A program made the position numbers and the translations under genes. A stretch of DNA of 64,000 nucleotides, from the NCBI GenBank assembly GCA_029243485.1, contig JAQWRY010000047.1, forward strand, positions 62,001 through 126,000, written 5' to 3'. The notes under the pieces were generated by a model, which was not told where the DNA came from, made no database searches, and was given only the letters and a program-made list of their open reading frames with translations. The DNA is from Candidatus Binatia bacterium. Its GTDB lineage: Bacteria; Desulfobacterota; Binatia; UBA12015. This document shows positions 15,916 through 25,118 of the stretch, piece by piece (the stretch's first letter is position 1; each line of letters starts with the position of its first letter).

Positions 15916-15958
15916 TGCCCGCCGGGGGCCTTGCACCGGCCCCGCGTTGCGGGCACCT
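15916..15958 (+). terminator. nested hairpin after the DsbA-like gene
   Basis: An outer 6-bp stem TGCCCG/CGGGCA (15916-15921/15950-15955) encloses an inner 6-bp stem GGGGCC/GGCCCC (15925-15930/15938-15943). Only a short T run follows (ACCTTTG), so termination is probable but not certain. Confidence 0.5.
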
Positions 15959-15992
15959 TTGAGACGAGCGTGAACACAAGGGGGGGTGCGTC

Positions 15993-16454
15993 ATGTTGAG
16001 GCGAAACGAAGCGGGAATCGTGCAAGGATCTGTTGCGCGGAATCAGTGGATTCGGGTGTCGTGCGCGCTGGCTCTGGCCTTTGCCGTCGTTGCTTCGACG
16101 GCGGCCCCAGTGGCGGCGGAATCCGAAGTCATCATCCACAGCGAGCCCTGGCCCGGTGATCTGAGCCAGGTCTCCCCGGAAGACGACGCTTTCGCCGAAG
16201 ACCGCGCCCCGAGCAAGGGAGTCGGCTTCCTGGCCAGCATGGGCAGCATCGTCATGAGTGCAGTGACCTTCCCCGTGAAGATGGTCGTCGGGGTGACCGG
16301 TGCGATGACTGGCGGGCTCGCCGGTGCCATGAACGGTGGCGACGAAGAAGCGGCCGCCGGCATCTGGAACGTCAGCACAGACGGCTCGTACTACGTGTCT
16401 CCGCAGGTCCTCGAGGGCCGCAAGCCGTTCCGCCTGACGGGCGACCACCGCTGA
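15993..16454 (+). CDS. exported protein of unknown function
   Basis: A 153-residue protein with a long signal peptide (about 1-43: basic start, hydrophobic core VSCALALAFAVVASTAAPVAA, cleavage after AAE or AAES). The mature part is acidic, then has a hydrophobic Gly/Met/Ala-rich segment (GSIVMSAVTFPVKMVVGVTG and GGLAGAMNGG) which could be a membrane-inserting hairpin, and ends SPQVLEGRKPFRLTGDHR. No known domain is recognised. It follows the DsbA-like gene by 86 bases and is preceded by a strong GGGGGG Shine-Dalgarno. Confidence 0.65.
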   Translation: MLRRNEAGIVQGSVARNQWIRVSCALALAFAVVASTAAPVAAESEVIIHSEPWPGDLSQVSPEDDAFAEDRAPSKGVGFLASMGSIVMSAVTFPVKMVVGVTGAMTGGLAGAMNGGDEEAAAGIWNVSTDGSYYVSPQVLEGRKPFRLTGDHR

Positions 16455-16502
16455 GTCCGGCAGTTTCCGAAGCGTCGTCGGCCTTGCTACATTGACGGCA
16501 CA

Positions 16503-17090
16503 ATGACGTCTCAGGTTCGCAAGACGACCATCGTCGAGGTTCTCGACCTAGCGTTGGAGTTGGAGCGCAAGACCATGGCGCTCTACGCCGGCTTCCTGAC
16601 CACGTTCGAGCACGAGGACGACCTCCGCCAGTTCTGGTTCAACATGGCGCGGGGCGAGGCGGCACACTGCGGGGCACTCATGCTGGTCGAGTGCATCCTT
16701 CGCAACGACCCCGAGCTCGGGGGCGATGCGAAGATTCGGTTCGACATGTCGACCGGAATCCGCCTCCGGTCGCTCCTCGCCGGCTACAAGCGCGAGCAGC
16801 GCCGCGGCGTGACCGCCGGGCGCGCCTTCGAGATGGCCGTAGACCTCGAAGGCTCCGAACTCGAGGACGTCGTCGTGGACTTCCTGCAGGTCGTGCCGGA
16901 TCCCGGCTGGCGAGATCAAGCCGTGAAGATGCTCGTCCACGACATGGGCGACCTGAGCTACATGATCGAGCGCTTTACCGACAACGCAGAACTCCTGGCG
17001 CGTGCCGATGCACTCGTCGAAAGCCGCGTTGCGACGAAGCCTGAGCCGCGGCCACGCGCACGGTCGCGCAAGAAGAACACGTCGGCCTGA
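16503..17090 (+). CDS. ferritin-like/rubrerythrin-like protein
   Basis: A 195-residue all-helical protein. Helix 1 has ALELERKTMALYAGF with a candidate metal Glu; helix 2 has FWFNMARGEAAHCGAL, giving the Glu-x-x-His di-iron ligand pattern; a second helical pair begins FEMAVDLEGSELEDVV with further Glu. The layout is as in rubrerythrin-type ferritin-like domains, but there is no rubredoxin C-terminal domain; instead a Lys/Arg/Pro-rich tail (about 180-195). A role in peroxide reduction or iron handling is likely but not shown. It is transcribed alone by spacing. Confidence 0.7.
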   Translation: MTSQVRKTTIVEVLDLALELERKTMALYAGFLTTFEHEDDLRQFWFNMARGEAAHCGALMLVECILRNDPELGGDAKIRFDMSTGIRLRSLLAGYKREQRRGVTAGRAFEMAVDLEGSELEDVVVDFLQVVPDPGWRDQAVKMLVHDMGDLSYMIERFTDNAELLARADALVESRVATKPEPRPRARSRKKNTSA

Positions 17091-17182
17091 CGAGCCCCAG
17101 TTGAGCGAACGCTCGCGCAGCCCCCACACTCGTGGCAAAGCGACGGGTTGCGGCTTCGCGGTTCCGCTTTAGACTGACATTC

Positions 17183-17344
17183 ATGGAACCACGGGTTACG
17201 CAGAACGACCTGGCCATGCTGATGCTCGGCGAGGACGACCTGGTGGCGCTGGGAGCTATGTTGAGTCTCCCGGCCGGAGTTGTCGACCTGGCCGCGGAGG
17301 AGGGCGATGAGGGGGAACCGATCGTCCCCAGCCCCCACACGTGA
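17183..17344 (+). CDS. small hypothetical protein
   Basis: A possible 53-residue acidic protein (MEPRVTQNDLAMLMLGEDDLV start) ending three bases before the convergent XRE gene's stop. An earlier TTG/GTG start at 17132 is possible. No Shine-Dalgarno stands out. It could be a real small gene or only an open frame. Confidence 0.35.
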   Translation: MEPRVTQNDLAMLMLGEDDLVALGAMLSLPAGVVDLAAEEGDEGEPIVPSPHT

Positions 17345-17347
17345 GAC

Positions 17348-17578
17348 CTACATCTCCAGTTCTTCGCCCGGGCGCCGCGGAGTAGACTCCACGTAGATGC
17401 CGCGGCTTCCTGCGAGGCGGGTGATCGTCGCGCGAGCAAGCTTGCTCGGCGCCGAGTGGCCGTTCTCCCAGCGATTGACCGTGCTGACGGTGATACCCAA
17501 TTCGTGGGCGAACTCTTCTTGGGTCATCGAGAGTCGGCCACGCATGTCCCGAATCGACAGCCCGTTGCTCTTGATCAT
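17348..17578 (-). CDS. XRE-family helix-turn-helix regulator
   Basis: A 76-residue DNA-binding protein. The HTH is MTQEEFAHELGITVSTVNRW followed by ENGHSAPS, the Cro/C1-type pattern. It has no sensor domain, so it may be a short repressor that binds a partner or acts alone. The start has AGGAGG about ten bases upstream. Its divergent neighbour, across about 296 bases, is the mevalonate operon, which it might regulate; this is inference from position. No clear palindromic operator was found by eye in that gap. Confidence 0.85.
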   Translation of the reverse strand: MIKSNGLSIRDMRGRLSMTQEEFAHELGITVSTVNRWENGHSAPSKLARATITRLAGSRGIYVESTPRRPGEELEM

Positions 17579-17874
17579 AGTCTCATTGCCTCCTGGTCCG
17601 CGTTTGGGAGCGGATCTTGTACGTGCGATCGGCTGGCACCCCGCCGAACCGTCTTCGTCACGTGGCAGGAGGACAGAGCAAGCAACGTGCCTGGCCCCAC
17701 GTGGATTTGCGCTGCCTTTGCGTCCAAACAGGAGGTCTCGGCGGCATTATCTTGCCGATGCGTTGCGTCGGGGATCACGCACCGGCCATGGCGCGCCCGC
17801 GCCGATCGGCGATTGCGAGTGGGCCACCTGCCGGTTATCTCATCCGCAACGAATGCTCCGGATGGTGGCATAGG
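17579..17874. other. 296-base divergent intergenic region, XRE gene to mevalonate operon
   Basis: This holds the start region of the minus-strand XRE gene and the promoter side of the mevalonate operon. It includes in-frame upstream codons of the MVD reading frame (possible ATG at 17788), so part of it might be coding. I see no convincing sigma-70 promoter, operator palindrome or riboswitch motif. Confidence 0.5.
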
Positions 17875-18870
17875 GTGCCCGAGGCGGTTGCACGAGCGAG
17901 CGCGAACGTCGCTCTGGTCAAGTACTGGGGCAAACGCGATGAGGTTCGCAATCTTCCCGCCGTCGGAAGCATTTCGATCACGCTTGCCGACCTGCTCGCG
18001 AGCGCGCGTGTCCGCGTTGCGAACGATTCGTCCGCCCGGTTCACGAGTCGTGGGCATGTGGTCACGGGCTCCGCAGCCGAGCGGATGGCCGCGTACCTCG
18101 ACTGGATCGCCGAGGCGCTGGGTAGTGAGGAACGCCTCACGACCGACGTCGATGCGAACTTCCCGGTCGGGGCCGGCCTCGCTTCGTCAGCAGCGATCCA
18201 TTGCGCGGTGGCGGCTGCGTCCGCGTCTGCGCTAGCGGCGTCTGTCGATCTGCCGCGGCTGTCGCGCCTGGCGCGCGTGGGCTCCGGGTCAGCGGCACGC
18301 TCGGTGTACGGTGGCTGGGTCGAGTGGCATCATGGCAAGCGGACCGATGGAGAGGATTCCGGCGCGACCCAGCTTCTCGAACAAAAAGAGTGGCCGGTCG
18401 CTATGGTCGTCGCGGTCGTGAACGAGGGGCCGAAAGAGATCCCGTCACGCGATGCCATGCGCCATGTAGCTCGCTCGTCGCCGCTGTACCCCGCGTGGAT
18501 CGAGGCACAGGGGGCGGACCTCGCCGCGATGCGGACCGCGATTGCTGCGCGCGATTTTACCGCGGTCGGTACGATCGCCGAAGAGAACTGCCTGCGCATG
18601 CACGCCATCACGTTCGCGGCCCGGCCTCCCGTCGTCTACTGGTCGCCCGTGACGATGGCGGCCATGGAGGCCGTTTGCGCTCTGCGCAAGTCGGGCTGCG
18701 AGGCCTACTTCACGATCGATGCGGGTCCCCAGGTGAAGGTCCTGTGTGCCCCCGGCGACGTCGAGACCGTGGCCGAAGCCATGGGTCAGGTTCCCGGGGT
18801 CATACGTGTTCTCCGGTCCGCTCTCGGCGGCGGGGTCGAGGTCCTCGAGGGGCCGACTCCGTGGAAGTGA
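17875..18870 (+). CDS. mvaD: diphosphomevalonate decarboxylase
   Basis: A 331-residue GHMP-fold enzyme that converts mevalonate 5-diphosphate to isopentenyl diphosphate with ATP. Visible motifs: SANVALVKYWGKRD (ATP/substrate Lys), the GHMP loop FPVGAGLASSAAIHCAV, SGSAARSVYGGWVEW, and FTIDAGPQVKVL with the catalytic Asp. The GTG at 17875 is chosen because it starts a few residues before the conserved ARASANVALVKYW block, matching the family; an ATG at 17788 would add 29 basic residues. First gene of the mevalonate operon; it overlaps the next gene by ten bases. Confidence 0.93.
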   Translation: MPEAVARASANVALVKYWGKRDEVRNLPAVGSISITLADLLASARVRVANDSSARFTSRGHVVTGSAAERMAAYLDWIAEALGSEERLTTDVDANFPVGAGLASSAAIHCAVAAASASALAASVDLPRLSRLARVGSGSAARSVYGGWVEWHHGKRTDGEDSGATQLLEQKEWPVAMVVAVVNEGPKEIPSRDAMRHVARSSPLYPAWIEAQGADLAAMRTAIAARDFTAVGTIAEENCLRMHAITFAARPPVVYWSPVTMAAMEAVCALRKSGCEAYFTIDAGPQVKVLCAPGDVETVAEAMGQVPGVIRVLRSALGGGVEVLEGPTPWK

Positions 18871-19952
18871 CCGCGTCGGCGCCCGGGAAGGTCTTCCTCC
18901 TCGGCGAGTATGCCGTTGCACTCGGAGCCCCGGCCGTCGTGGCCACGGTCGACCGCCGCCTGAGTTGCCGCGGCAGCACCGCGGCCGGCAGTGGGCGCCT
19001 CTCGATCCGGGTCGGCGCCGAGAATTACGTCGGCCCGCTCGATGCCGACACGCTCGAAGGGATCCCCGGTTCGTGCCGCTTCGTGGCGGCCGCGGTCCTC
19101 ACGAGTGCGCGGCGTCTCGGGATGCGCGGTGTCGATCTGGAGTTCACCACCTGGAGCGACCTCGACGGAGCCGGGCCCAAGGTCGGCCTCGGAGGCAGTG
19201 CCGCAGCCGTCGTCGCCGCAACGGCCGCGACCCATGCACTCGGAGGTCGGCCTGACGAAGACCGGAAAATACTGGCGGCTCTCGGTGTCGCGGCGCACCG
19301 GCTCGCGCAGGGCGGCGGTTCGGGAGCCGATGTCGTGGCCTCGACGCTCGGCGGCGTTCAGTGGATCAGCGATCTCGATGCGTCCGACGTCCCCTCGACT
19401 GTCGCCGCCTGTGGAACCGGTGCTCGGATGCGCACCGAGCCGCTCTCTCTTCCGGGAGATCTGTGTCTCGACGTCGTGGCGACCGGCACGTCAGCGAGCA
19501 CCGGACCTCGCATCCGGCGGTTCGTAGGACGAGCACGGGGCGAGGGCCCGCTGGGTGAGGGCGCGGCCAAGATCCTGGAGGCGTGGTCCGCCGGGATGAG
19601 CGCCGTCGTGACGGAGTTCCGGGATGGCTGCCTCGCCGGATCCGTGGAACGGGTGCTGCGTGCCACCGAACACGGCAGGGCCCTCCTGACGCGCCTGGGC
19701 GCCCTCACGGGTATCCGCATCTGGACGACGGCCCTCCACCGCGCCTGCGACGCCCTCGGGCCGACGAACGCGGTTGCGATCAAGCCGTCCGGCGCGGGCG
19801 GGGGCGACTGTGCCGTGGCGCTTGGCCCGGCCGGACGACGCTCCGAACTGTATGCTGCTTGGATGAGCGCCGGGTTGCAGCCACTCGAGGTGGAAGCGAG
19901 CCTGGACGGGGTGAGGGTCGAGATGACGAGGGAAGGGAACGGTCATGGCTAA
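18861..19952 (+). CDS. mvaK2: phosphomevalonate kinase
   Basis: A 363-residue GHMP kinase, predicted to phosphorylate mevalonate 5-phosphate. It starts SAPGKVFLLGEYAVALGAPAV, typical of PMK, has the ATP loop GPKVGLGGSAAAVVAATAAT, the segment GGGSGADVVASTLGGVQWI, and the end motif IKPSGAGGGDCAVAL. The GTG at 18861 has GAGGGG eight bases upstream; a second GTG at 18867 would give a four-base overlap. It is longer than mevalonate kinase and has the lysine/serine features of PMK, but assignment rests mainly on operon position with MVD, HMGR and MVK. It overlaps the IDI-2 gene by eight bases. Confidence 0.88.
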   Translation: MEVTASAPGKVFLLGEYAVALGAPAVVATVDRRLSCRGSTAAGSGRLSIRVGAENYVGPLDADTLEGIPGSCRFVAAAVLTSARRLGMRGVDLEFTTWSDLDGAGPKVGLGGSAAAVVAATAATHALGGRPDEDRKILAALGVAAHRLAQGGGSGADVVASTLGGVQWISDLDASDVPSTVAACGTGARMRTEPLSLPGDLCLDVVATGTSASTGPRIRRFVGRARGEGPLGEGAAKILEAWSAGMSAVVTEFRDGCLAGSVERVLRATEHGRALLTRLGALTGIRIWTTALHRACDALGPTNAVAIKPSGAGGGDCAVALGPAGRRSELYAAWMSAGLQPLEVEASLDGVRVEMTREGNGHG

Positions 19953-21026
19953 GCGGCGCACCGCAGCGGTCGACGAGATCGCAGACCGGAAGCAGGCGCA
20001 TCTGGACCTCTGCCTGCGAGAGGACGTCCAGGCGGCGACAAAGACGACACTTCTCGAAGAGGTGCAGCTCGTTCACGACGCGCTTCCGGACCTGGCGCTC
20101 GACGACATTGACACCAGTACGAAGTGGTTGGGCAAGAAGCTGGCGGCACCTCTGGTCATCACCGGGATGACGGGCGGCACCAAAGCGGCGTTCGAGGTGA
20201 ACCGCGACCTGGCACGCGTCGCCGAAGAAACCGGGATCGCATTCGGCGTGGGGAGCCAGCGGGCGATGCAGAGCCGGCCGAACAGCGGATGGACGTATCA
20301 GGTCCGTGAGTACGCGCCGTCCACCGTCGTGCTCGCGAACATCGGCATCGGGCAGGCGCGGGAGATGGAACTTGCGCAGTTCCAGGAGTTGATCGATGCG
20401 CTCCAGGCCGATGCGCTCTGTCTTCACCTGAACGTCGCGCAGGAGATGATCCAGCCCGAAGGCGATCGGTCCTTCACCGATGGAACGAAGGTGTTCCGCA
20501 GGCTGGTGCGGAAACTCGGCACCCCGGTCATTGCGAAGGAAACCGGGTGCGGGATCTCCCGCCAGGTGGGCGAACGCCTGGCCGCAGCGGGCGTTCGGCA
20601 TGTCGACGTCTCGGGCGCTGGCGGCACGTCCTGGGTTCGGATCGAAGCGCTCCGCGCCCCGAAGGCCGAGCGGCTCGGAGCGCTCTATCGCGACTGGGGC
20701 GTTCCCACCGCGGCGAGCCTGCTGCAGCTTCGCTCCACGAAACTACAGCTGATCGCGAGCGGCGGCATCCGGAGCGGTCTCGATGTAGCTCGTGCCCTGG
20801 CGCTAGGCGCGCAGCTCGCCGGCACGGCGCTCCCGGTCTATCAGGCCTATCAGGAGGGCGGGATCGACGGCGCGCGCGAGTTCGTCGGAGAACTCGTCCG
20901 CGAGCTCAAGGTCGCCATGCTCCTGACGGGTAACCGCACGCTCGCCGAGATGAGGCGGGCCGATGCCGTCCTAGGTCCCCGACTGCTCGCCTGGCAGCCA
21001 AAGGCCGGCAGCACCCGGAGGAAGAG

Positions 21027-21030
<4 letters not shown>
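19945..21030 (+). CDS. fni: type 2 isopentenyl-diphosphate delta-isomerase
   Basis: A 361-residue FMN-dependent IDI-2 (TIM barrel) that interconverts isopentenyl and dimethylallyl diphosphate. The family motifs are all clear: RKQAHLDLCL at the start, APLVITGMTGGT, GVGSQRAM, LHLNVAQEM(I), KETGCGIS, HVDVSGAGGTSWVRIE and ASGGIRSG. Length and start agree with the family. It sits within the mevalonate operon, overlapping PMK by eight bases and HMGR by four (ATGA), giving the terminal step after IPP. Confidence 0.95.
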
Positions 21031-22321
<1,291 letters not shown>

Positions 22322-22325
<4 letters not shown>

Positions 22326-23194
22326 ACGAAGGGCGCGGACTCGGCCACGGGAAGGTCATCCTCCTCGGCGAGCACGCCGTCGTCCATGGGCAGCCCGCCA
22401 TCGCGACGGCTCTGAGCCACGAGGTCCGGGTCCACGCGCGCGAACGACGCAAGGGCGACGCAGATCCGCCCGACGAACTACGTCCCGCTCTCGAGGCGGC
22501 CACCGCTGCCGTCGGCGGAAGGGAAGCGGCGGCCCTTCATTTCTCCTTCGAAGGCGATCTACCGATCGCGGTCGGACTCGGCAGCTCCGCTGCACTCGCC
22601 GTGGCCCTCGTTCGCGCGCTGGCCGCTGCGAACGGGCGAACGTTGGAGGACCGGGAAGCCGCCTTGGCCGCGAACGAAGTGGAGAAGGTCTTCCATGGGA
22701 CGCCCTCGGGGATCGACGCAACGACGGCCGCACATCGCGGCCTTCTGTGGTTCGAAGCGGGCTCACCACCGGTGTATGAGCGCATTGCACCGGCAGGACC
22801 TCTCTCCCTGGTGGTCGCGCTCTCGGGCAGCCGGCATCATACCGGGGAGACCGTCGGCAGCCTGGGCACACGTGCCGAGCGATCTCCCGCCGTCTTTCAG
22901 CCGATTTTCCGAGCGATCGGCGAACTCGTCAGGGGTGCGCGCGGGGCGCTCGAGAGCGGGGACCGGCGTCTGCTCGGAGAGCTCATGTCGATGAACCACG
23001 AGCTCCTCCGCGCTTGCGGGGTCTCCACGAGCGAGCTCGACCGGCTGGTCGACGACGCCCGCGCATGCGGCGCGCTCGGCGCGAAGCTAACGGGCGGGGG
23101 CGGGGGCGGAGCGGCGATCGCGCTACCCGAGGGCGACCCCGCGTCGCTCGCCCAAGAGCTGCAGGGACGTGGCTGGGAAACCTTTGTCGCGTGA
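22322..23194 (+). CDS. mvk: mevalonate kinase
   Basis: A 290-residue GHMP kinase that phosphorylates mevalonate. It begins GHGKVILLGEHAVVHGQPAIA, has the ATP loop PIAVGLGSSAALAVALVRAL, the segment NEVEKVFHGTPSGIDATTAA and the C-terminal KLTGGGGGGAAIAL. These are the classic mevalonate-kinase motifs. It starts with a GTG overlapping the HMGR stop. Last gene of the operon, so MVD, PMK, IDI-2, HMGR and MVK are one transcription unit; HMG-CoA synthase is not in the window. Confidence 0.94.
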
Positions 23195-23263
23195 GGCCCG
23201 GGAACGGAACCCGTCGGGGCGGCTGGACGCGAGAGCCATTGTCGTAGTAGGCCAGGCCACGCC

Positions 23264-23455
23264 ATGGCGAAGAAGAAGAGCGAGAAGCCCGCCCGCCGCG
23301 AGGTACGCCCGTCGAGCTGGGCTCTGGCGGCGATGGCCGCTGTGACGCTGCTGCTCGTGTACGCCGGCGTGAGTTCGGGGAACTGGCGAGGCGTCGTCGT
23401 CACCGAGATTCAGGTTCTCGTGGTGGGCTGCGCTGCCTGGTACGGCCTGCGCTAG
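23264..23455 (+). CDS. small membrane protein
   Basis: A 63-residue protein with a basic start (KKKSEKPARREVRP) and two hydrophobic stretches (about 19-38 and 46-62). No family is recognised. It may be a minor inner-membrane peptide. It has a plausible ATG but no strong Shine-Dalgarno. Confidence 0.5.
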   Translation: MAKKKSEKPARREVRPSSWALAAMAAVTLLLVYAGVSSGNWRGVVVTEIQVLVVGCAAWYGLR

Positions 23456-23552
23456 TGCGCTCCAGGAGCGGAGCACGCCCGGTCCCCTCGTTGGAAGGCG
23501 AAAGCGGCCTTTGCTACTTGAGATGTTCGTCGCTCCGAGGGGCGTTCCTGCT

Positions 23553-25085
23553 ATGACCAACGAAGGGCCCCCAACGGAGCCAACGACCGAAAACCCGGAA
23601 CCGACCGAGGCCACCGGTCCAGCCGAGGCTCCGGTCCCGTTCGACGACTTCGACCTTCCAGATCCGGTGCGCGCGGGCCTGAAACATGCCGGATTCACGC
23701 TCTGCACGCCGATCCAGGCCAAGGTCCTGCCGCTCACGCTCGCCGGGAAGGACGTCGCCGGCCAGGCCCAGACGGGAACCGGCAAGACCGCAGCCTTCCT
23801 GATCAGCCTGTTTACCCGGCTGTTGGAGAACCGGCACCCGCGACGCCCGGCCGCACCTCGCGCGCTCTGCATAGCACCGACGCGCGAGCTCGCCGTCCAG
23901 ATCGCCAAGGACGCCGAGCTCTTGGGCCACGGCAGCGGGCTCACGATTCAGGCCGTCTACGGCGGTGTCGACTACAAAAAACAGCGCGACAACCTTCGCC
24001 AGGACCTCGACGTCCTGGTCGGAACTCCCGGCCGCCTCATCGATTACCTCAAGCAGAACGTCTACGACCTCCGCGCGATCGAAGTACTCGTCATCGATGA
24101 AGCCGACCGCATGTTCGACATGGGCTTCATCCGCGACCTGCGGTTTCTCCTGAGTCGTTGTACGCCGGCGGACAAGCGCCAGTCTCTGCTGTTCTCCGCG
24201 ACGCTTTCACACGACGTCCTCGAACTCGCGTACATGTTCATGAACGAAGCCGTGAGCATCGAAGTGAAGCCCGAGCAGGTGACGGCGGAAGGCGTAGACC
24301 ACACGCTGTACCACGTGGGCGTGCACGAGAAGATCAGTGTCCTCATCGGCCTTCTGAAGCGGGAAGGCGCAAAGCGTACTCTCGTGTTCGTGAACATGCG
24401 CCGCACGGCGGACCAGCTCTGCAGAACGCTCGCGCTCAACGGATACCCGGCGGAGCAGATCACCGGCGACATCGACCAGCGCAAGCGACTCAAGATCCTC
24501 GAGGACTTTCGAAGCGGCTCGTTGCCCATCCTCGTTGCGACGGACGTAGCGTCACGCGGTCTGCACATCGAAGGCGTGAGTCACGTCGTCAACTACGACC
24601 TTCCACTCGATCCGGAAGACTACGTCCATCGGGTCGGCCGCACCGCCCGGGCGGGCGCGAGCGGCGCAGCGATCTCCCTCGCGTGCGAGCGCTACGTCGA
24701 GAGCCTCGAGGGAATCGAGAAGCTGATCGGGTTCAAGATCGACCACGACTTTCCCGAGGACGGCCTCATCGTCGAGTACAAGCCGGCGCCTCGGCGCCCA
24801 CGCCCCAAGGACCCCCGGGGACGGGACGGGCGCGGAGGGTCCGGTCGGAGCGACGGCCCCCGCGGACGCGGCGCTCCCGGCGGGCGACCGACCGAGAGCC
24901 GAGACACAAGACCGCGTGGCAGTACCCCTCCCGCCACCGAGACGCCGAAGCCCGTCAAAGCCGCAGCGGGGCCCGCCGGAGACGGCGCAGCGAAGAAACG
25001 TCGCCGCCGTAGACGCCGAAAGCCGAGTGGGACCGCCGGGGGAGAACCGGGCGGAGACGCCGGCGGTTCGAACGCGGCCGACTGA
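23553..25085 (+). CDS. DEAD-box RNA helicase
   Basis: A 510-residue ATP-dependent RNA helicase of the RhlB/RhlE/CsdA group. The motifs run in order: Q-motif (FDDFDLPDPVRAGLKHAG, TPIQAKVLP), Walker A AQTGTGKTAA, PTRELAVQIAK, GTPGRLIDYL, VIDEADRMFDMGF (DEAD), FSATLS (SAT), then the helicase-C domain LVFVNMRRTADQLC, VATDVASRGLHIEGV and HRVGRTARAG. An acidic low-complexity head (about 1-30) precedes the core and a basic tail, KKRRRRRRRKPSG, ends the protein, as is usual for RNA-binding tails. It is likely used in mRNA decay or ribosome assembly. Confidence 0.95.
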   Translation: MTNEGPPTEPTTENPEPTEATGPAEAPVPFDDFDLPDPVRAGLKHAGFTLCTPIQAKVLPLTLAGKDVAGQAQTGTGKTAAFLISLFTRLLENRHPRRPAAPRALCIAPTRELAVQIAKDAELLGHGSGLTIQAVYGGVDYKKQRDNLRQDLDVLVGTPGRLIDYLKQNVYDLRAIEVLVIDEADRMFDMGFIRDLRFLLSRCTPADKRQSLLFSATLSHDVLELAYMFMNEAVSIEVKPEQVTAEGVDHTLYHVGVHEKISVLIGLLKREGAKRTLVFVNMRRTADQLCRTLALNGYPAEQITGDIDQRKRLKILEDFRSGSLPILVATDVASRGLHIEGVSHVVNYDLPLDPEDYVHRVGRTARAGASGAAISLACERYVESLEGIEKLIGFKIDHDFPEDGLIVEYKPAPRRPRPKDPRGRDGRGGSGRSDGPRGRGAPGGRPTESRDTRPRGSTPPATETPKPVKAAAGPAGDGAAKKRRRRRRRKPSGTAGGEPGGDAGGSNAAD

Positions 25086-25118
25086 GCCGGCACGCCGGAC
25101 CTGCACTCTCGAGCGACC

